In this document: piece by piece, positions 32,676 to 44,206 of the stretch
Numbering within the stretch: position 1 is the stretch's first letter
How the letters are laid out: every line of letters starts with the position of its first letter
DNA from: Bolinopsis microptera
Lineage: Eukaryota; Ctenophora; Tentaculata; Lobata; Bolinopsidae
DNA length: 64,000 nucleotides
Direction: 5' to 3'
Assembly (NCBI RefSeq): GCF_026151205.1
Contig: NC_087072.1
Coordinates: 11,818,169-11,882,168, forward strand
Translations under genes and position numbers: made by a program
Notes under the pieces: generated by a model
The model's database searches: none
Told to the model about the DNA's origin: nothing
What the model saw: the letters and a program-made list of their open reading frames with translations, nothing else

Positions 32676-35559
32676 TTCGGGGGTGTCCAACATTATAGCT
32701 GGACAACATTTTTGAACATTTAAAATATAATTTGGAACATTACAGTAACGTTATTCAAATCTCAATCTGAAAAAGTATGTTTCAAAGCTTTGTGTTTTGA
32801 TCATATGATCGTGGGTGTATAGTGATTTTGATTGCATGATTTTGATTGGGCAGTGATGGTGAGTGGAAAATGTTGGGAGTACCAGCCAGTTACTCTGTAA
32901 AATGAACAGCCCACTGAGGAGTGAGTGAGTGCAAAAGCGAGAACAGCAGAAAAGGTGGCACTAAACAGCACACTCAGAAAAGACACAGAAACTAAGCTGT
33001 GTGCGGTAAGTTAGCCAGTGTCTGAGAGCCGGTGTTGCCCGGCAGGAGGCCTCCAAATGAGGTACCGTGGTGAACTGTGGAGGCAAAGTAAGAGTGCAAG
33101 GCAGCTCTAACTGATGATGTTAGTTGACCATTGCCATATTATGTGTAGATTGTGTGAGTAATTTGATTTTTAGAAGCAACAAGTTCAATATTTGCCTAAA
33201 AATCCGTGTGTTGCCAAGAGAAAGGGAATAAATATCTCTTGAATTTTGAAAATTTAAAAAATTAACATGGTCCATTTCCGTTACCTATGTTTTGTGCTCT
33301 GCCAATTGCATCACTTGATTTAATTGAATGTATACATACATATATATACAATATATATATTGTTTGAATGACCTTTTTATTGAAAAAAATAAAAATCAAC
33401 AGTTTTATGTAATTTATGTAAATAAGTTATTTTATGACAATTACTATGTTAAAATTTGTTTGTTCTCAATGACGGAGGCTGTGAAATGTTTACAGTTCTG
33501 ATAATGAAGAATGTCTAAAACTAGTGATGATGTTTATGTTATTATTCTAAAAATCTATACAATCCTCTAACGGTTTCCCGATCATGCAGCTAAGTTAACC
33601 AAAATGATCTTACATGCATGTGCAATGTTACATAAATAAAACGGAATCCGTAGCTCACTCTCTTTTTGACAGGGCTATAATATATCCCATAAATGTGTAT
33701 TTAACTGGCCCTATTTGGCCTCTCTAGCTCTGTCAGGAACTGCAGGCTCTTTTAAAATTAACCTTTTCATCCACCTCCTTACTTTGATTTTCTAACACAG
33801 TAACATGTTTTAGTCCATCAAATTGTCATGTGAATGAGAAGCTTCAAACTTTAATGTGTTTGTTTTTTTAAGAGAAAACGGCTGGTAGTTTGAGTACTGG
33901 CAAAACCTATGTTACAATAAGCTGATAATTTTAGGCCATGTCTATTCCCCTGGGTGCCATTATAAGTGCTTTGTCCCTGTTCGATCCTACCCCTTTTAAA
34001 TCATTGTTTTTGTCATGTCTGTCAAGCTTGATTTTAAGCGTGTCCATCCTTGTTGATAGATAATTAATTGTATAACTTTGAAGTTTAACCTTTCACTCTG
34101 TCCAGATAACATGAATCAGTTGCTGCATTCAAGGGTGCGTTTAAAAGAAACAATAAGATATACAGTATGGTGGTGTTCATAGAAAACTTGTGGATGCTAG
34201 GACGATGACAAAGTTTAAGTTGTGACGATTCCCTTGCATAGTTTCAGATTTTCACACAAGTGTTCTCCATCTTTGTATCATACAGGTATGTACATTGTAG
34301 AATAAAATAAAATAGAATAGAATAGAATTTATCAAAAATGAGATGGCTTTCTGCTGCTGATAAGCTTTGTACACTTGTATCACATGTGAGGAATTTTTTT
34401 ACAGCCACCTAGACTGGTTTTGACTTAATAGGCTAGAGCAGTACCAAAAGAACAGGATTCTTACAGGACGCATCATGCGACACACGAAAAGCACAATTGT
34501 ATGTATCTAAATGATCGAATATTCAATTTCCTATTTAAAATTTCAATTACCCCGCTCATTGATATCATGACTACAACTATTGACCGTGAAAATAGTAATA
34601 GGGGATACCGCCAGCCAGGATCAAGCATTACGTTATTTCAGTCATGCAAAATTACATTGACATAATGTTTCAATATTCGAAATAACCTTTTTCTAAAGAG
34701 CTTATAGTATCTAGAAGGAACTTCTTCTGAATAAAAGCGTATCTTCGCAAGATGACCTTTTATTCATTTCAGAAACAAAGTTGAAACTAACTGGTCTTAT
34801 ACAAACCAAAGAGATAGTCTGAGATCAACGTTTACTTCATATGTACTACCTGGACTATCCTGAGCACCTTCAAGCTAACAGCTGGTGGCCCTATTCGACA
34901 TCATTCAAAGCCGAATATCTGGTTATGTACCCTGAAGACAAGCGTCAATTGTAATTTATTATTTAGTACAAATTACAATTTCTCTAACAGCATGGCAGTA
35001 CCTATAATCGAATAACTAGATGGTACCTCAATGGTGAACTTTTAACTGGACTAAACTGTGAACATTATTAATCCCCAGTAAGGTATGATGTGGGGTGTTG
35101 ATTGTTAAATGTTGTTAATGTGTATAATGTATATTTGCTATATTTGTATCTTGTGTGTTTAATGATCTCCCACAAGGGCAGTGTTATACAAATATCTAAA
35201 ATAATGCAGGAAAATGGGCTACAATAATCTGCAACACTCAGGTCTGTTACTTCCTAAAATATCTAAGCATGAATTGAAAATTTTTTACATCAAATTCAAA
35301 GTGTCTTTCTCATTACTTCTTTTGTAGCTCAATTACAATTACATTATATTATTGGCAGTGTATTACAGATGTAGGACACAGCAAAAGTTGTCACCTTGTA
35401 GTATGCACTATGCAGGGGCGACATTTCTACTTGACATGATAATGCGATGTTATAGTAACTCCAAAAGTGAGGGTTTCCTTTTTCCGAGGAAAATTCGCCC
35501 AAATTGGGAGACCTTACCCAAGGATTCCGAATTTTTTGGGTTTTATCATGTATTTTAAC
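32676..35559. other. AT-rich intergenic region, no gene seen
   Basis: No supported coding region. There are TA-rich runs near 33340-33360 and an AGAATAGAATAA-type simple repeat near 34300. Open frames are short and without recognisable content. Confidence 0.5.
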
Positions 35560-35905
35560 GACCAGGTAGCGCAGTTGGTTAGAACGCCAGCTTTGCAATC
35601 GTGAGGTTGCGAGTTCGAATCCCACTGTCTGCCTGGTCGTAGGGTGAGCGTCGTTGATGTTCAGCTAAGGATCCTGAGTGGTCTATGCCCCCGGTCTACT
35701 CAGCCGAATACTCGAGAAATCGGATGTGAGGGTTAAATGAGGAGCTGCCCATTGCAGCAAAGTCTCGGGCGAAGAAAGTATGGTGCACACAACCTTAACC
35801 GTCACTGGCCAAATGAATCCTTCGGCTTCCTGTAATTCGCTGGTTACACTTGTGTAACAATGTGGCTGTTGGAATACTCCGAAGTAAAATAAGTGAGAGA
35901 TAAAA
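35560..35905 (+). mobile_element. tRNA-derived SINE, plus-strand copy
   Basis: The head at 35560-35638 is tRNA-like: GACCAGG and CCTGGTC ends pair, with TAGCGCAGTTGG as A-box and AGTTCGAATCC as B-box. The anticodon stem does not pair well, so a functional tRNA is unlikely. The body continues with TCTACTCAGCCGAATACTCG and GGCTGTTGGAATACTCCGA, both found in reverse at 55452-55655, which shows dispersal. Confidence 0.8.
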
Positions 35906-36740
35906 ATTGAATAGTTGGCAATTTTTACTGATATTTTATTCTCCGGGCTATTTTTTGATTTAGCGATGTTATCTTTCTTAAAGGCCCCATAGCCTCTAGC
36001 CAAAAATAGCCAAAACTTGAGATATCATCGTAACAAAAATCACTGCTGTGAAAAGCCCATGAGATTAAGAGCTTGTGGGCCGAGGCCACGCCCTTAAATA
36101 TATTCGCGAGTTTGAAAGACTGAAGCAGTAAGCATATTATAATATATCAGGATATATTAAGTCATCCAAATTAGCCTCTGTGAACACTTCTTTGTTAATT
36201 GTTTCTCAGAAGAATTTAATATTGATCAAAGTAGCAGACTTGTAGAAAAGCGCGATTGGCACATTTATATAATATATATTTTGTATGAATTAGTAACATA
36301 CCATAAAATGCGTATTTTTCAAATTATTGGCAAAAATCTGATTTTTGGATTGATATTTTAAGTTGCAGATAGATCCAACATTTTGACAATATGCCAATAT
36401 TTATGATTATGGTTACCTGCTCTATTATCTAGATTCTGCTCTATTATCTAGATTCTAGAGGTATTCTAGAGGCCCCGATGAAATGTGATATATCTAGTGG
36501 TCCCTATTAGAGCTAGCCTTACCTCAACAGTCTACACATACCTCAACACCTCAATACATTTATTATTCATCGGTCATCCTGATTAAAATTCGGAAATTTC
36601 ACATTGGTGCTGATGATTTAACTCATGCGATGCTTGACTGTTAACGACTAAGATTGCGTGATCCGTTTGCAGTTCATCAAAATGTAAAACGAAAGCTTTC
36701 TAGCTCGATTGGACTATTGTAGCTTCATCTACAATAGCAG
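35906..36740. other. Intergenic, no gene seen
   Basis: AT-rich. A short duplication of CTGCTCTATTATCTAGATT lies near 36418-36454. Confidence 0.45.
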
Positions 36741-36745
36741 TCCGG

Positions 36746-37090
36746 TATGGGGTCATCTACATAAGACGTCCGGCAAATAGAGAGAGGGGGTGGTTTCTGA
36801 AAATCCCATTTATTTCAACTCTTTGACACTAATTACTCTGTAAGTTAAGATCCCTGTATTTTGAACGAAAAGTCGATTCCCAGAGCAGCTCATGAGAGCC
36901 GAGACCCAACTCGCATATTCTCCTACTATACTGCCTTTTATACTTCATGTCTCCAGCCAGTCTGACGACAATACGGACGTCCGGGGGAGGGGGAGGGATG
37001 GTTTTGAAAGTTCGGACAAACCCGGACAGGGGGAGGGGGTGGTATGAAAATCTGCGATTTTGGCGGAAGTACTAAGTAGATGGCCCCTAT
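36746..37090. mobile_element. Harbinger/ISL2EU-like MITE, 339 bp
   Basis: Imperfect terminal inverted repeats: GGGGTCATCTACATAAGACG on the left and GGGGCCATCTACTTAGTACT on the reversed right end, body 36749-37087. TAT flanks both sides. A 3-bp (or 2-bp AT) target duplication with GGG-starting ends suits the PIF/Harbinger group. The interior has GGGGGAGGGGG-type runs near both ends. No ORF. Confidence 0.65.
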
Positions 37091-37824
37091 TACATCTGAT
37101 TATCCAAGTTAATTGGTTTTCTCATTTAAATATGGTGTTTGCATCTTTAGACTTCGTGTCTCTTTCTACCACATATTTACTGAGCAATAACATAACCATA
37201 ATAATGGGTCCAGTAATAAAGGGTTATTTTCGGAGCAGCGTAAAATAAAAACAAGCTGAAGGTTAGCTTATTCTGGTCACAGCATCGTCAACAGATAGTC
37301 TCGCTTAAAATAGTAAACAACATCACCTCCTCGGTCAATGACTGTTTGTAATGTAGCTAAATCATTGAATTTAAAAATCTTGTATCTAAGAAATTATCTG
37401 CTTAAACCACCGAGACACATTTTTACCAGCGCTGAAAAACACTACCCTCTTAAAAAAGTTCGCACCGTTCCTCATAAGTCATAACTCTGACTACTTCTTA
37501 ATTGATACTCTTGGATCCAATCAGTATTATTTGGGAACAATGGACGATCTCTTACTCTACCTCAAATATTTCAGGATACTGTCCGAAGTTGTCTGCCTTA
37601 TCAGTACCGAACGGTGGAACTGCACGATACCACACACGTCGTAACTTTCAGCCGCGTGGGACAACCTCGCAACAAGAGCATTTTGTACTAGCAATATTTC
37701 TGGTGCCTCTCGTACAAAAACACATCCATCAGGCATTTAGTGCGCGCGGCTCAAAACTTCGTAGGCGAAACGTTTGGCTATTCGAGTCGTCAGTTTAAAC
37801 TAACCAAATATTTATAGAAAGGAT
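37091..37824. other. Upstream region of the hnRNP K-like gene
   Basis: No gene is seen. An acceptor-like sequence with a branch-site-like ACTAAC (ACTAACCAAATATTTATAG) ends 10 nt before the start codon at 37825. Confidence 0.45.
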
Positions 37825-40800
37825 ATGGAGGAAAACAAGAGAAGTTTGGACGAGAATGTTGTATCGGACGGAGCAAAGAAGAAAGCGAGATCAGCTACTC
37901 AAGTACTCATACGGCTCTTGGTTCCCAACAAGGTATGTTAACAGTAACTGTATTTAACGTTGATTATTATGTCTCTACTATCTGTCCGCTTAAGAGTCAT
38001 TACTTTTAATCTAATAACACTCTGCTGCAGGTAGTCGGTGGACTGATCGGTAAAGGTGGTGAGAATATCCAGAACCTTCGCTCCGCTTGTCCTGACGTTA
38101 GCTATTTTCTAATTTGTCGTCGACCTTCTAACCTAACCCTTAACTTAGAGCCCTTTCACACTATTGGATCATTTCCTGACCCATCCTATAATTTCCTAAC
38201 CATAAATTACCGAACCCCATATCCCAATATTGAGAGGTCGAGTGCTGATCTAACCCATTCCCTCCCGCAAGGCCACCATCAAGGTAAAAGAAACCCCTGA
38301 ATGTCCCCATGCTGAGGAGAGGTAATTCCTGCTTCCCAATTCAGCTACCATTATTTTCCCTTTACATCTTTCTTTCCCTTTACAAATTTCGTTTCCCTTA
38401 ATTTTTGCAGCAATACATTTTGCCCGACAACAAGAAAATACACCCTATACAGGCGTATACACTTTGCAAAAATCTGTAATAGCTATAATCTAGGTTATAT
38501 ACTAGAAGTGCCAAGTTTGTAATTTTAACTAATGTTACTCAGGGTGGTCCATGTGGAGTGCGAGGTTAACGACATTTACGCTATTTTCTCTCAACTCATC
38601 CCTCAAATATTTGATGTAAGTTAGTAATTGGCAGTTTTTGATTACTTCAATCAAATTAAGATTAAAATTATTTTCAATTAAAAATAATTTTGATAAGTTA
38701 AGGGAGTTAATAAGTGCATTGCAAATTCTGTGTTATAAAAACTAACATAATGTACGGTTAGGAGAGGGGCTTTAAATTTACTAAAATAAAGATTGGTTGT
38801 AATCGGTTTTCGCTTGCATTCCACATCTCATATTCCTTGATATCATCTAATCTATCTATGAACACTCAAATTTGTATGAACCGACCTATATGAATTTTTC
38901 AGGGATTGACAAAGCAAGGCTATGATAACGTTAAAGAACCAGAAGTGTGTGTCCTCTTTTCTGGGGTCACTATGGGAAGCATCATTGGAAAAGGCGGAAA
39001 AGTTATCAGCGGATTGAGAACCAGTTCTGGGGCATTTATAAAAGCTTTTCCGAACAAACTCCAAAACTCAGACGAAAGGGTTTTGTTGCTTAAGGGTGAA
39101 GTTGACAAGATCATTGAATGTCTAACTCAAATCTACAGTTAGTTTTAAAAAATTGTTCTTTCATTTTCTGTTCAGCTACTCTTAAATTCAGCTTTTATCG
39201 TTGCAGTGCCGACTATACTGGACAGTGAGTAGGGGGGGGGGGGGGGGGGGGGGGGGTCCAAGGGGAACTTTGGGGAACTTTGGGAAAGTCCCCCAAGATT
39301 TCTGAAGTTCCCCAAAAAAAAGTTCCCCAAAACTCCCCAAAGTTCCCCAAAATTCCCCAAAATTATTCAAAATTATTCAAAATTATTCAAAATTATTCAA
39401 AATTTCTCTAATATACATTAATACCCATTGATGTTAACATGTATGTTATTATAAGGTATAATCTTAACTTACTTGTTGATACTTGCAGCATGATAATTTT
39501 TTTGGCATGATAATTTTTTTGGGGAACTTTGGGGAGCTTTGGGGAATTTTGGGGAACTTTCTGAAGTTCCCCAAAAAAAAGTTCCCCAAAATTATTTGTT
39601 TCATTGATAATTTTTTGGGGAACTTTGGGAAAGTCCCCCAGGTTTCCTGAAGTTCCCCAAAAAAAAGTTCCCCAAAACTCCCCAAAGTTCCCCTTGGACC
39701 CCCCCCCCCCCTGAGTATGCCTTGTTTGTTTACCCTTCCTGATTCTGGGTATTTACTTTCTCTTTTGAACGAGTTTTGTGCAATGCTCAATCTCGTTTTG
39801 ACACTTAGTGTTTCAGATACAGTAGAAATGGACACTGGTCCCTACAAGCAGTACAACCCCGTAGACGGAGCCAGTATTCCACGAGAACCAGGCACGGGAG
39901 GATATCAGGACGGTGGTGATTCTTTCGACTCTGGTCGGAGATCCAACAACAACCGAGGATCTCATGGTTCCAACAGACAGATGGGATCTGGTTTTGCGCC
40001 TCCGCCTCCCTTCAGGAAGCCTGCTCCAGATTTCTACTCCGCTCCCTTCAAATCGAGAGGAGACCCTTACGGTTACAGTCATCACGGAGCTGCACAGTAC
40101 GACTTCCCTCAGACAACTGCTCCTCCCACTGCTTATCCTACACCGGAGGCGGGCGGTTTTGGGTAAGTACAAATATAAACTGTGCTGTTGTCCTGTTAAC
40201 GGGGCAGGGGGGGGGGGGGGGTCTTCATGTTAACTCAGTCTTACCCCCTTCTTGTATTATTGTCTCTAATCAGCTTATTAACTATGAAACGTTTTCAGAG
40301 GCGGTGATGATGGTCACGGAGTGGGTACTCTGTTAGCAAGCTTCATCTCCAAATACCCCTTCACCATCTTCCAAGGTACAGATGGGGACGCACACACAGT
40401 CAAGGAGGTCACACTCGAGAACACCTTGACAGGCTGCGTTATCGGTGATAAAGGTTCCAGAATCAGAGACGTCAGAAATTCATCTGGAGCCAGGATACGC
40501 ATAGGTAGGTTTATTTAATCTATCTCCCAAATTTGGTGAATCGTACATTTTAAAATTGGATACTTCTAATTTGTTTAAGTTCGTGGGGGGGGGGGGGGGG
40601 GGGTCGACCACTGTCCACTGACCATGGTTTCCCCGGTATTGCTTACTACGACTCCTCTTCTTAATTTTGAGCACGTATCTTATATTCATTTTTATTCAAA
40701 TTGAATAAAATTCACAATTTTTGAAATACGTCAAATTATCAACCCCCTTTTCACTTACCTTTTCAAGGGGTGTTTCGGCTGCCACTCCCAACTTCTTACA

Positions 40801-41100
40801 TAAACATTTATAATGCATCATTCAAAACTCGTCATGTACTAATATGTTGCAGCTGATTTCGACTCGGCGGGAGCTGGAGAACGCCTGATAACGATAGAAG
40901 GTAACAACATTCAAGCTCACCTTGCTGAGTACATGCTACAGTGCTGTGTCCAGAGCTTCTCAGGACATGCTACAGAATCAGCGCGAGCACCGCCGCAAAG
41001 GAAGAAGCTCCAAGCTAACCCTGCAGCTGCCCCCAACTCCTTCAGCACGTGGGGCGCTGAACAGCCCGAACAGACTACTCCAGCCTCAACTGGCTGGTAG
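37825..41100 (+). CDS. HNRNPK: hnRNP K-like RNA-binding protein, three KH domains (443 aa)
   Basis: Eight exons: 37825-37932, 38031-38096, 38272-38321, 38543-38615, 38903-39137, 39817-40162, 40299-40504 and 40853-41100. All introns are GT-AG, phases agree, total 444 codons with stop; human hnRNP K is 463 aa. KH1 is about residues 26-99 (LIRLLVPNK, GGLIGKGGENIQNLRSACP), KH2 about 112-177 (GSIIGKGGKVISGLRTSSGA) and KH3 about 324-395 (GCVIGDKGSRIRDVRNSSGA, then LAEYMLQCCVQSFSG, close to the hnRNP K KH3 end). Each GxxG loop is present. A Gly/Pro/Arg-rich linker separates KH2 and KH3, as in hnRNP K. The family binds C-rich RNA and single-stranded DNA in nucleus and cytoplasm. KH1 is split over four exons. 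Introns 5, 6 and 7 contain poly(G) tracts. Confidence 0.92.
39226..39717. mobile_element. Inverted-repeat element with poly(G) ends inside hnRNP K intron 5
   Basis: The body runs 39232-39711. It starts with 25 G followed by TCCAAGGGGAACTTTGGGG and ends CCCCTTGGA followed by 13 C, so the ends are inverted repeats. TGAGTA flanks both sides (39226-39231, 39712-39717), a likely target duplication. The interior is made of GGGGAACTTT and AAAGTTCCCC blocks that pair with each other. Confidence 0.7.
40207..40221 (+). repeat. Poly(G) tract in hnRNP K intron 6
   Basis: Fifteen consecutive G, 45 nt downstream of the exon 6 donor site. Confidence 0.9.
40585..40603 (+). repeat. Poly(G) tract in hnRNP K intron 7
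   Basis: Nineteen consecutive G, 80 nt downstream of the exon 7 donor site. Confidence 0.9.
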
Positions 41101-41934
41101 ACCTACACTGGGTTGGTCCTGTTTGTTTGTTTTTTCGTTTTTCTTTTTACTACTAAAGCTGGTGTTATATTTGCTGCTCACGTTTAAAGTCGTGACCATG
41201 ATTCTCGTTCACCAATTTGACGAAATTTAAAAGGGTAACAAATTTTGAGATCCCAAGAATCGATAAATTTGATGGTATTTGCTTGATATATTTCCTTTCT
41301 AAAGAAGTTTCGAATATAGCAGCGACGAATGCTCTGCAAATTTGGTTAAAGTTCTGCATCTTAATGCTGAGTGTTTTATACAGTAAAATCTCGATTAACC
41401 GGGCTCGATTTTTTCGTTCGATATTATATCCCGTCTTCCCAAACACACGCTTCCTGATAGGCCCTGTTAATTGAGGGTGTACTTTATTCTAGAAAGGGGG
41501 AAAACTTAACTTATAGAAATTCGGTTACAACTTTGGAAAAGTTTTCGAAATAGAGAAAACAAAAACTTTACACTCTTGATTAAAATTGAGCTTGCAAATT
41601 CTCTCCTAACTTTCTTTTAATTTCGTTGGTTATTTATCGAATCAGAATATTCAATATGAGATTGACAGTTTACAGTGTTGTTTTTTATCATTAGGCGTTA
41701 AAAATCGAAATTATTACTTTTCAGCGCTAAATTTATCATTTTGTCACAAAAATGAATTTCAATGCTCAAGTCTACAATACCATTTAAAAGTTCTTCTTAA
41801 TCATGAAATTCAGGGTTAAACATTTGATGAAATTACAATACAGCTCGATGGCAATTTAAATTTTACAACATCATCCATAATTCTTATGAAACGACAAGTA
41901 ATTAAAAAATCAATTTATTTTAGCGATTTAACAC
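41101..41934. other. Spacer between hnRNP K-like gene and first intronless KH gene
   Basis: AT-rich, no gene seen. It ends with an acceptor-like TTTATTTTAG at 41914-41923, 11-14 nt before the next start codon. Confidence 0.45.
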
Positions 41935-43209
41935 ATGATGGCAGAAGCAGCAACTTCGCGAGGTCGAGGTAGGGGTCGTGGTGCCCCTCGCGGAGGTCGT
42001 GGTGGTTACGGTCAGAAACGACCTGCTGAATCCTTCGACTACGAGGACTATGGTTCCGGAGGTGGGTACACCAAGAAGAGGAAGATAATGGACGATGTGT
42101 ACAGATTCCTGGTGAGAGAGGATCTGGTGAGAGCTGTCATTGGGAAGGGTGGAGATCACATCAGGATGATAAAGGAGGAAGCTAAAGCAGCAGGAATTGA
42201 AACCAAGGTGTCTATCTACGCTCAGGGGTCAAATGGCGCCCCCCTGATGGAAGGTGCTGTGGACAGAGTCATGAGTGTGCAGTCCACCGGGGACGGATTA
42301 GAAATGGCGCTCACAAACCTCCTGCCATCAGTGCAAATCCACCACAACCACAAATCTTTCAGAGGTGGTCGCGGAGGGGGTGGAGCACCGGGTCAGAAGA
42401 GTCAGAAGTTAGAACTCCGTCTACTGGTGCCAGCTCATTGTTGCAGTGGTATCATCGGTAAAGGTGGCTCTGTTATTAAGCGAATCAAAGAAGAGACTAA
42501 CTCCTACATCCAGGTTTACACTCTTCCCATGCCGGGCTCAGAGGAACATTGCGTCAGAATACAAAACTTTGAAGCTCCTGACCTGATTGCGACCGCTGTC
42601 AAAGTGTTTGAATCAATCGCAGATATAAAAGGAAAGAACCCGATAATCATGTACGATCCAATATACTTTGAGCATGGAGAATACGGTGATACCGGTAGTT
42701 ATATTGACACAGAGTGGTATCAGGAAGCACTACGATCAGGGGTTGCTAAACCCACTCCATTCAAACAGATACGAGGATCATCAAGAGCCGCCCACACTGC
42801 TCCTGCTGCCCCACATGCTGCTTACACTGGATATGAGGAGGAGTATGAGTATGGGTATGAGCATGAAGGGTACGGTTATGGGTACGATGAAGGTTACGGT
42901 TACGCTGAAGAGGAGTACGGTTATGAAGACTACTACGCATACGCTCCCCCAGCACCCGCGCCAAGAGCACGAGCACGTGGTGCCCCACGTGCACGCTCTC
43001 GAGCTGCTCCTCCTTCCAGAGGTTACGGAGCCCCCTCATCAGCCCCCAGAGGTTATCCTCCTCGTGGTAGAGGTGCCCCCAGAGGAGCTGCCCCCAGGGG
43101 TGCTCCTAGAGGTTACTCAAGAGGAGCACCACGAGCACGTGGAGCTCCCCGCGGTAGAGGAGGTCCTCCTCCAGCTGCTTCCTACGCTCCTGAGGAGGCC
43201 GTCGAATAG
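41935..43209 (+). CDS. KH-domain protein with Tyr/Gly and RG-rich tail, paralog A (424 aa)
   Basis: The coding region is uninterrupted from ATG 41935 (a second ATG follows at 41938) to TAG at 43209. The N-terminus has an RG-rich run (SRGRGRGRGAPRGGRGG), then KKRKIMDDVYRFLV. KH1 is about residues 55-140 (RAVIGKGGDHIRMIKEEAKA) and KH2 about 160-235 (GIIGKGGSVIKRIKEETNSY); both keep the GKGG loop. A conserved block NPIIMYDPIYFEHGEYGD follows. The tail is Tyr/Glu/Gly-rich and then RGG/RGAP-rich, a composition typical of RNA-binding proteins that form RNP granules and are arginine-methylated. It is about 80% similar by eye to paralog B over both KH domains and lies close downstream of the three-KH gene on the same strand. 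Closest family seems hnRNP K/PCBP-type KH proteins; the exact orthology is not clear. Confidence 0.9.
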   Translation: MMAEAATSRGRGRGRGAPRGGRGGYGQKRPAESFDYEDYGSGGGYTKKRKIMDDVYRFLVREDLVRAVIGKGGDHIRMIKEEAKAAGIETKVSIYAQGSNGAPLMEGAVDRVMSVQSTGDGLEMALTNLLPSVQIHHNHKSFRGGRGGGGAPGQKSQKLELRLLVPAHCCSGIIGKGGSVIKRIKEETNSYIQVYTLPMPGSEEHCVRIQNFEAPDLIATAVKVFESIADIKGKNPIIMYDPIYFEHGEYGDTGSYIDTEWYQEALRSGVAKPTPFKQIRGSSRAAHTAPAAPHAAYTGYEEEYEYGYEHEGYGYGYDEGYGYAEEEYGYEDYYAYAPPAPAPRARARGAPRARSRAAPPSRGYGAPSSAPRGYPPRGRGAPRGAAPRGAPRGYSRGAPRARGAPRGRGGPPPAASYAPEEAVE

Positions 43210-43358
43210 ACACTTGCTTATATTGATTTTAAACATCATGATCATCTTTGACAGAAAGCCATTTATTTCCCCTACAAGTATGTTTTCTATTGTGAGCGGA
43301 CTATTTAAACAATCTCCCATTCTTCTTACGAAGATGACGTATATATACTTCTAACTGA

Positions 43359-43888
43359 GATGACTCCGGGGGGGATCATACACTTAGTACCGGACATGAC
43401 GTTGGTGGGTGGGTCATTTTTTCATTCTAACAACACTGTTAGTACATGGTACTAACTGGTGGGTCTACTGCCCATTTTCCAGAAAAACAGTTAGTACATG
43501 GTACTAAAGGGGGTGTCTAACCCCAAAAAAACCCATTTTACCTCAAATTTCAATTTTGGGAATGGGTTTTGAGGTTTTTTTAGTTTTTTTTTGGTTTTTT
43601 TAATTTTTAAAATTTTTAAAAGTCTTCCTTTAAAGTTTAAATGAGCTCTTTAAAAAAAAGCAATTTCTGGGTGGGTATCTTATTCTATATACCAAAAAAC
43701 AGTTAGTACCACGATTTTTCGACAGTTAGTACCGCAAAAGGCGGCAAAAGGGGTGGGTGTCTTACGTATTATCCAAAAAAACAGTTAGTACCGCAAAGGG
43801 GGTGGGTGGGTCTAGTGAAAAATATCCAAAACTACACTTAGTCGACGTGATGTCCGGCACTTGGTACCTGATCCCCCCCCGATGACTC
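43359..43888. mobile_element. 514-bp MITE with 8-bp target duplication between the KH paralogs
   Basis: The body 43367-43880 begins CGGGGGGGATCA then CCGGACATGACG and ends CGTGATGTCCGG then TGATCCCCCCCC, giving ~36-bp imperfect terminal inverted repeats. GATGACTC is duplicated exactly at 43359-43366 and 43881-43888. The interior has five or more copies of CAGTTAGTACCGC or CAGTTAGTACATGGTAC. An 8-bp duplication suits hAT, P or Merlin elements; ends starting in G-runs are atypical, so no superfamily is assigned. Confidence 0.85.
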
Positions 43889-44206
43889 GAATATCAAATT
43901 TGTAAGGAGCTCCGAAAATTGTTTATCGGACGTGCTAAGGTGTGCGTGTTGCCCAAAGCTCTCTAACATCTTTACATGTTAATTTATATCTGATTTAATA
44001 ATTCATTTTTAATCCTCTATTATCATTTTCATTATGTGTTGTGTTGGTTATTTTGGTCACCCTGGCCCTGTTGCAAAAAATCGTGGTAGTAATAGTGACT
44101 ATTACGGCAAAAATTATTTATAAACGTAATTTTGAAAGGTAACTTTCCAAAAAATAATAGCTCAAAATTTACTGACTTAACACCTCAATATTTAGCTGCT
44201 GCCTTC
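43889..44206. other. Upstream region of KH paralog B
   Basis: AT-rich. A stop-free frame extends upstream to 44132 but starts at TTG. The sequence CTGACTTAACACCTCAATAT then TTAG at 44192-44195 looks like a branch site and acceptor, so this part is more likely intron or outron than coding. Confidence 0.5.

Noticed and set aside
35560-35638. Functional tRNA gene
   Set aside because: Acceptor stem and boxes are good, but the anticodon stem does not pair and the sequence continues into a dispersed SINE body.
44132-44206. N-terminal extension of KH paralog B
   Set aside because: The frame starts at TTG, and the extension contains branch-site and acceptor-like sequence. ATG 44207 matches the paralog start.
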